This document shows, piece after piece, positions 4,948 to 8,032 of a stretch of 8,032 nt of DNA. Below the pieces are notes generated by a model that searched no databases, was not told the DNA's origin, and was given only the letters and a program-made list of their open reading frames with translations. The position numbers and the translations under genes were made by a program. Location: assembly GCA_029012165.1 (NCBI GenBank), contig JAQXLO010000076.1, positions 1 through 8,032 of the forward strand, written 5' to 3'. Origin of the DNA: Oscillospiraceae bacterium. Its GTDB lineage: Bacteria; Bacillota; Clostridia; Oscillospirales; Acutalibacteraceae. Position 1 is the stretch's first letter, and the number at the start of each line of letters is the position of its first letter.

Positions 4948-5862
4948 ATGAAAAAGGTGCTCAATGCTCTCGTCAATATTCTCGTGACGGTGTTTCTGAT
5001 TTTTTCCATCGTCATGACCGTGATGGTGATCATCTCCACCAGAGATGAGGATCGCATCCCCAGTCTGTTTGGCTACGCTGTGATGAACGTTTTGTCCGAC
5101 TCCATGGAGGGCGAAAACGGCTTCTATGTGGGGGATATGATCGTCGTGCGCAAGATCGACGACGAGGAAGCCAACAACCTCAAGGTCGGCGATGTCATCA
5201 CCTTCCGCAGATACATTGACAATCAGCCCATGATCGAGACCCATAGAATCGTAGAAAACAACGCCACGGTCAACACGGACGGCTTCGACAACATTGCTAA
5301 AGAGGTCAAGGACGGTGTTTGGCATCATGGCGGTGTTTCCTACTATCTGACCCAGGGTGATAATACCGAAGGCATCGACTTTTACGTCTCCACCGGCGCC
5401 ATGGAGTATGCCAGCCGTGACAACATCATCGGCGTTTGGGAGGGCACAAGGATTCCCAAGCTCGGTTCTGTGCTCCAGTTCCTGCAGTCTCAGCTGGGCT
5501 TCATGCTCTGCGTTGTTTTGCCCATCGCCCTGTTCTTTATCTATCAGCTGTATATCTTCATCGCAACCCTCTCTGCCAAAAAGAAGGAGGAAGCACTGGC
5601 GGCAGTTTCCGACAAGGAAGCGGAGCTGAAAGCCAAGGCGGTTGCCGAATTCCTTGCCCAGCAGCAGGCGCAGACGGACAACGCCGCACCTGCCGAAAAG
5701 CCGCAGCCTGCTCCAACAGAGGAAAAGAAAGAGCCCAAGGAAGAAAAACCGGCGGAAACTGGCGAGATCAGCGAGGAGGACAAAGCCCGCATCATCGCCG
5801 AGTATATGGCAAAGCAGGCAGAAGCGCTGCACAAAAAGGACGCCGAACAAGCAGATCAATAA
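4948..5862 (+). CDS. SipW/ER-type signal peptidase I, first copy, with long cytosolic tail
   Basis: This 304-aa membrane serine protease should remove the TYAWF-type signal peptide of the neighbouring secreted protein. The order is TM helix 1 (about 5-30), the catalytic box VLSDSME (48-54) with Ser52 as nucleophile, the box ETHRIV (97-102) with His99 in place of the Lys of ordinary Gram-positive peptidases, and GDN (137-139). TM helix 2 (about 184-206) follows, then KKK. The Ser-His arrangement is that of SipW and ER-type enzymes. Between His99 and GDN there is a roughly 37-residue stretch containing VWHHGGVSYY, longer than in the second copy. After TM2 an Ala/Glu/Lys/Pro-rich tail of about 95 residues extends the protein well beyond the usual 180-200 aa. 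It carries AVAEFLAQQQ (231-240) and IIAEYMAKQA (282-291). GGAGG lies 8 nt before the ATG. It follows secreted protein 1 after 254 nt of hairpin-rich DNA. Confidence 0.88.
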   Translation: MKKVLNALVNILVTVFLIFSIVMTVMVIISTRDEDRIPSLFGYAVMNVLSDSMEGENGFYVGDMIVVRKIDDEEANNLKVGDVITFRRYIDNQPMIETHRIVENNATVNTDGFDNIAKEVKDGVWHHGGVSYYLTQGDNTEGIDFYVSTGAMEYASRDNIIGVWEGTRIPKLGSVLQFLQSQLGFMLCVVLPIALFFIYQLYIFIATLSAKKKEEALAAVSDKEAELKAKAVAEFLAQQQAQTDNAAPAEKPQPAPTEEKKEPKEEKPAETGEISEEDKARIIAEYMAKQAEALHKKDAEQADQ

Positions 5863-5876
5863 TAATGTATGTACGG

Positions 5877-5909
5877 TCAGCCCCCTTCCACAGTGGGGCA
5901 GGGGGCTGA
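5877..5909 (+). other. GC-rich 10-bp hairpin after signal peptidase 1
   Basis: TCAGCCCCCT (5877-5886) pairs perfectly with AGGGGGCTGA (5900-5909), with two possible further pairs at the base and a 13-nt loop. TCTGAAGATTTC follows, so there is no clear U-tract. It begins 14 nt after the stop codon. Partial terminator or 3'-end stabiliser are both possible. Confidence 0.55.
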
Positions 5910-5929
5910 TCTGAAGATTTCAACATTCG

Positions 5930-5980
5930 CAAAACCTCCATTTATAACCTGTCGGTGACAGATTATAAATGACGGCTTTG
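5930..5980 (+). promoter_or_regulatory. Long leader hairpin before secreted protein 2
   Basis: The inner part is nearly perfect: ATTTATAA-c-CTGTC (5940-5953), loop GGT, GACAG-a-TTATAAAT (5957-5970). The outer arms (5930-5939 and 5971-5980) add seven more pairs with three mismatches. The right arm TTATAAATGACGGCTTTG (5963-5980) recurs at 7038-7055 with 17 of 18 bases identical. The ATG lies 28 nt downstream with AGAGG at 5996-6000. TATAAA (5964-5969) with TTTATA 17 nt upstream could alternatively be a promoter. Confidence 0.6.
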
Positions 5981-6008
5981 TCAAAAATAAGAAAAAGAGG
6001 TAATCATT

Positions 6009-6935
6009 ATGGCAAAACGCAAATTAGGCACATCGGTTATCATCCTGATGATTGCGGCAATCACCCTCGTATCCGGCACCTACGCTTGGTTTATGGTCGG
6101 TGGTTTCGCAAGCCTGTTCAACATCGGCTTCGATGTTATTCAGGCAGAGGGCGGCATCCTTTTGCAGGGCGATGCCGGTACATCCAACAAGGGTACTGTC
6201 CAGTGGGGTGACAAGCTGGAAAGAGAGGACTTCACCATCAACAGCTTTATCGTCTCCGGCGGTAAATACCTGCCCATCTCCAGCACCAACGGTGTGGACT
6301 TTAAGTCCGTCAACATGAAGGACGGCAAGTTCATGAACGGCGGTCAGGTCACGACCAAGGCTACGGCCACGGAGCCGAGCCAGATGCATTACAACGACTT
6401 TACCTTTAAGATGAAGTCGGACGGCGCTGTTGTTTCCGGCGGTGACGCTTTTGGTGCATACATGACCATTTCTCTCTCCGGCGATAAGGAAGCTGAGGAC
6501 GGCACCATCACGCCCGGTACAGGCGCAGAGACGGCAGCCAGAGCGGCGGTCTATGTGGACGGCGTGCTCAAGGGTGTTTACTCCTCCGACGGTGAGAGCT
6601 ACAGCGCAGTAACCAACTACATCACCGATGGTATTATTACCGATACCGTTATTGCCGATGGCAGAGGCAACCAGATCATCGACGACGGTGATCCCAACGC
6701 AGCCAACGCTGCTCTGGCGCCTGTCACGACACAGTCTCTTGTGGACGGTGCCGGTGCTGCCGCAAAGATCTACATCGGCAAGGATCTGCCCGAATCTACT
6801 TCCACCGACGGCGTTACAGTCAATGTGAAGATTTGGCTCGAAGGTAACGATAAGGATTGTGTGGATAAAGGTGAAAATGCAATCGCAGGCAAGAGCCTCA
6901 TGGCTGTTGTCAACTTTGGTGTCGATGCCGCGTAA
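6009..6935 (+). CDS. Secreted structural protein 2 with a SipW-type signal peptide
   Basis: This 308-aa exported protein is paralogous to the one at 3884-4693. MAKRKLG is followed by a hydrophobic core (about 8-22) and SGTYAWFMVGG (22-32), with probable cleavage after Ala26. The mature part (about 282 aa) has EGGILLQGDAG (47-57), LPISSTNG (88-95), YNDFTFKMKSD (128-138) and, near the C-terminus, VKIWLEGNDKDC (273-284) and a final AVVNFGVDAA strand. Cys284 is the only cysteine. Unlike the first copy it contains an Asp/Gly-rich middle, for example IADGRGNQIIDDGDPN (215-230), which could bind metal ions; this is inference. AGAGG lies 8 nt before the ATG. A second signal peptidase gene follows, repeating the substrate-peptidase order. 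A second fibre subunit, tip or adaptor are all possible roles. Confidence 0.8.
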   Translation: MAKRKLGTSVIILMIAAITLVSGTYAWFMVGGFASLFNIGFDVIQAEGGILLQGDAGTSNKGTVQWGDKLEREDFTINSFIVSGGKYLPISSTNGVDFKSVNMKDGKFMNGGQVTTKATATEPSQMHYNDFTFKMKSDGAVVSGGDAFGAYMTISLSGDKEAEDGTITPGTGAETAARAAVYVDGVLKGVYSSDGESYSAVTNYITDGIITDTVIADGRGNQIIDDGDPNAANAALAPVTTQSLVDGAGAAAKIYIGKDLPESTSTDGVTVNVKIWLEGNDKDCVDKGENAIAGKSLMAVVNFGVDAA

Positions 6936-6969
6936 TTAACCCGGATATTTTTTGACAAAACCCGACAGA

Positions 6970-6998
6970 TGTAGGGCGGTAGCCATAACCGCCCTACA
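6970..6998. repeat. Perfect 11-bp GC-rich palindrome after secreted protein 2
   Basis: TGTAGGGCGGT (6970-6980) pairs perfectly with ACCGCCCTACA (6988-6998) around AGCCATA. GTGTGGG follows, so it is not a canonical terminator. TGTAGGGCGGY-type palindromes are, from memory, a common dispersed intergenic repeat in Clostridia; one copy is present here. A TTGACA at 6952-6957 just upstream has no matching -10 box. Confidence 0.5.
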
Positions 6999-7007
6999 GT
7001 GTGGGTA

Positions 7008-7054
7008 AAAGCGGTGATTTATGCGTGGTCGTGGGACTTATAAATGACCGCTTT
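7008..7054 (+). promoter_or_regulatory. Long leader hairpin before signal peptidase 2
   Basis: AAAGCGGTGATTTAT (7008-7022) pairs with ATAAATGACCGCTTT (7040-7054) at 14 of 15 positions around a 17-nt loop. The right arm is part of TTATAAATGACCGCTTTG (7038-7055), the near-copy of the arm before secreted protein 2. The ATG is 25 nt downstream with GAGG at 7069-7072. TATAAA at 7039-7044 has no good -35 box, which weakens a promoter reading. Confidence 0.6.
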
Positions 7055-7079
7055 GAAAAAATACTTTTGAGGTTTCTGC

Positions 7080-8030
7080 ATGAAAGAAGAGAAAGCAAAA
7101 AGCAGTTTGTCCGTGGTGGTCAATATCATTTCCACAGTGGTGCTGTTGTTCTCCGTCATCATCTGTGTATTGATCATTATCTCCTTAAAATCTTCTTCCG
7201 GCGTGGCGCAGATTTTTGGGTATACCGTGTTCTCTGTCCAGAGTGACTCCATGGAGCCGGTTTTCTATGAGGGTGACTTGATCGTAGTGCGCTGTACCAA
7301 AGCGACGGACCGGTTTGAGGTCGGAGATGTGATCTCCTATTTCACCTATGACAAGGCAGGCACTCGTTTCGTCAATACCCACAGAGTCGTACAGGTTCTC
7401 AAGGGCGAAACCAGAGACAGATACCTGACCAAGGGCGACAATGCCCCGCAAGCGGACGAAAAAAAGCTCAGCAGCAGCAACATTCTCGGTGAGTATACAG
7501 GCAAACGTGTTTCCGGTCTTGGTAAAGTGATCGACTTTGTCAATTCTCCCACGGGCGTTTTGCTCTGTGTCGTCATCCCGTCGGCGATCATCATCATTGC
7601 GCAGGTCGTTTCCTATAGCTCAAACGCCTCCCGCAGAAAAAAAGAGATGTTTGCCCAAGCGCAGGAACAGGCACGTCAGGAGCGTATTCAGCTGGTCAAT
7701 GATGTTCTTGCTGCGCAGAGAGGTGTGCCGATTGCAAATGGTTATGCGCCTGCTGCGTCTGTGGATCTTTCGGGCGTCCAGTTTGACGAGCCGGAAAAGC
7801 AGCGTGTGATTGAGGAGTTCCTGTCCAAAAAGGCGCAGGAAGAAGCGAAAAAACAGGCTATCATCGAAGAATATCTGCAAAAACAAAAAGAAGCAGAGCA
7901 GGCAGCCAAGGAAGAAGCCGATGCGGCAAAGATCAAGGCAATCATTGCGGAATTCCTTGCCCAGCAAAAAGCAGGGGAGGCTGCACAGAATTCCAAAGAA
8001 CCTTCCGATTCGGAAGAAAATCAGGGTTGA
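7080..8030 (+). CDS. SipW/ER-type signal peptidase I, second copy, with repeat-bearing cytosolic tail
   Basis: This 316-aa membrane serine protease is paralogous to the one at 4948-5862. TM helix 1 (about 11-36) is followed by VQSDSMEP (53-60) with nucleophile Ser57, NTHRVV (99-104) with His101, LTKGDN (116-121), and TM helix 2 (about 158-180) followed by SRRKKE. The catalytic part is of ordinary size for SipW enzymes. The extra length is a charged tail of about 135 residues, predicted to lie in the cytosol and to be mostly helical or coiled coil. The tail holds three copies of a ten-residue unit: VIEEFLSKKA (243-252), IIEEYLQKQK (261-270) and IIAEFLAQQK (288-297). GAGG lies 7 nt before the ATG. 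Its likely substrate is secreted protein 2 just upstream, though cross-processing is possible. The gene ends 2 nt before the window end, so the operon may continue. Confidence 0.88.
   Translation: MKEEKAKSSLSVVVNIISTVVLLFSVIICVLIIISLKSSSGVAQIFGYTVFSVQSDSMEPVFYEGDLIVVRCTKATDRFEVGDVISYFTYDKAGTRFVNTHRVVQVLKGETRDRYLTKGDNAPQADEKKLSSSNILGEYTGKRVSGLGKVIDFVNSPTGVLLCVVIPSAIIIIAQVVSYSSNASRRKKEMFAQAQEQARQERIQLVNDVLAAQRGVPIANGYAPAASVDLSGVQFDEPEKQRVIEEFLSKKAQEEAKKQAIIEEYLQKQKEAEQAAKEEADAAKIKAIIAEFLAQQKAGEAAQNSKEPSDSEENQG
7806..7969 (+). repeat. Threefold ten-residue helix repeat within the signal peptidase 2 tail
   Basis: The coding repeat units lie at about 7806-7835, 7860-7889 and 7941-7970 and encode [IV]I[AE]E[FY]L followed by four mainly Gln/Lys residues. 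The last unit contains GAATTCCTTGCCCAGCA (7950-7966), which is identical to 5647-5663 in the tail of signal peptidase 1. Confidence 0.6.
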
Positions 8031-8032
8031 AT

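Noticed and set aside
4894..5859. 321-codon minus-strand open frame opposite signal peptidase 1
   Set aside because: It is an antisense shadow of a gene with intact catalytic boxes; its Leu/Phe/His-rich composition follows from Lys/Glu/Asp codons on the other strand.
6952..6980. Promoter starting from the perfect TTGACA at 6952-6957
   Set aside because: The DNA 16-19 nt downstream is GC-rich palindrome (GGGCGGT) and offers no -10 box.

Overview
The window reads as chromosomal DNA of a Gram-positive anaerobe of the Clostridia, most likely a gut Oscillospirales/Ruminococcaceae-type organism. This is inferred from roughly balanced GC content, strong GGAGG-type ribosome binding sites, a hexuronate-catabolism gene of the kind common in gut Clostridia, and SipW-type signal peptidases with their cognate 'TYAWF' signal peptides. 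All seven genes lie on the + strand.

Region 1 (2-1914) is the end of a sugar-acid operon: a 5'-truncated tagaturonate reductase (uxaB) overlaps a GNAT-family acetyltransferase by 10 nt. A good intrinsic terminator at 1871-1914 ends it.

Region 2 (1946-8030) looks like one new transcription unit. A sigma-A-like promoter (TTGACA-17-TAAAGT, 1946-1974) leads, after a structured leader of about 110 nt, into a small protein with a degenerate, probably non-catalytic EAL domain. Next comes a 290-aa protein anchored by a single membrane helix. Two tandem cassettes follow, each made of a secreted protein with a SipW-type signal peptide and then its own SipW/ER-type signal peptidase: 3884-4693 with 4948-5862, and 6009-6935 with 7080-8030. 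The two secreted proteins are paralogues. They and the 290-aa protein share a C-terminal W-[LA]-E-G-x-[DN]-x-x-C motif whose Cys is the only one in each exported domain. The first secreted protein uses AAC for all 20 of its Asn codons, as expected for an abundant structural subunit.

Working model (inference): this is a surface-fibre or biofilm-matrix system comparable in logic to TasA-SipW of Bacillus. It would have an uncleaved membrane-anchored member, two secreted subunits, two dedicated signal peptidases and a cytosolic EAL-like protein that may link it to a nucleotide or protein signal. Less usual features are the long charged cytosolic tails of both peptidases, which share a short repeated helix motif ([IVA][IV][AE]E[FY][LM]xx[QK][QK], five copies in total), and a regular RNA architecture. 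After each of the last three gene junctions a GC-rich hairpin without a U-tract is followed by a long AT-rich hairpin just upstream of the next ribosome binding site. Two of these AT-rich hairpins share the arm TTATAAATGAC[G/C]GCTTTG.

No tRNA, rRNA, CRISPR array, transposase or stretch of more than 300 bases without a gene was seen.
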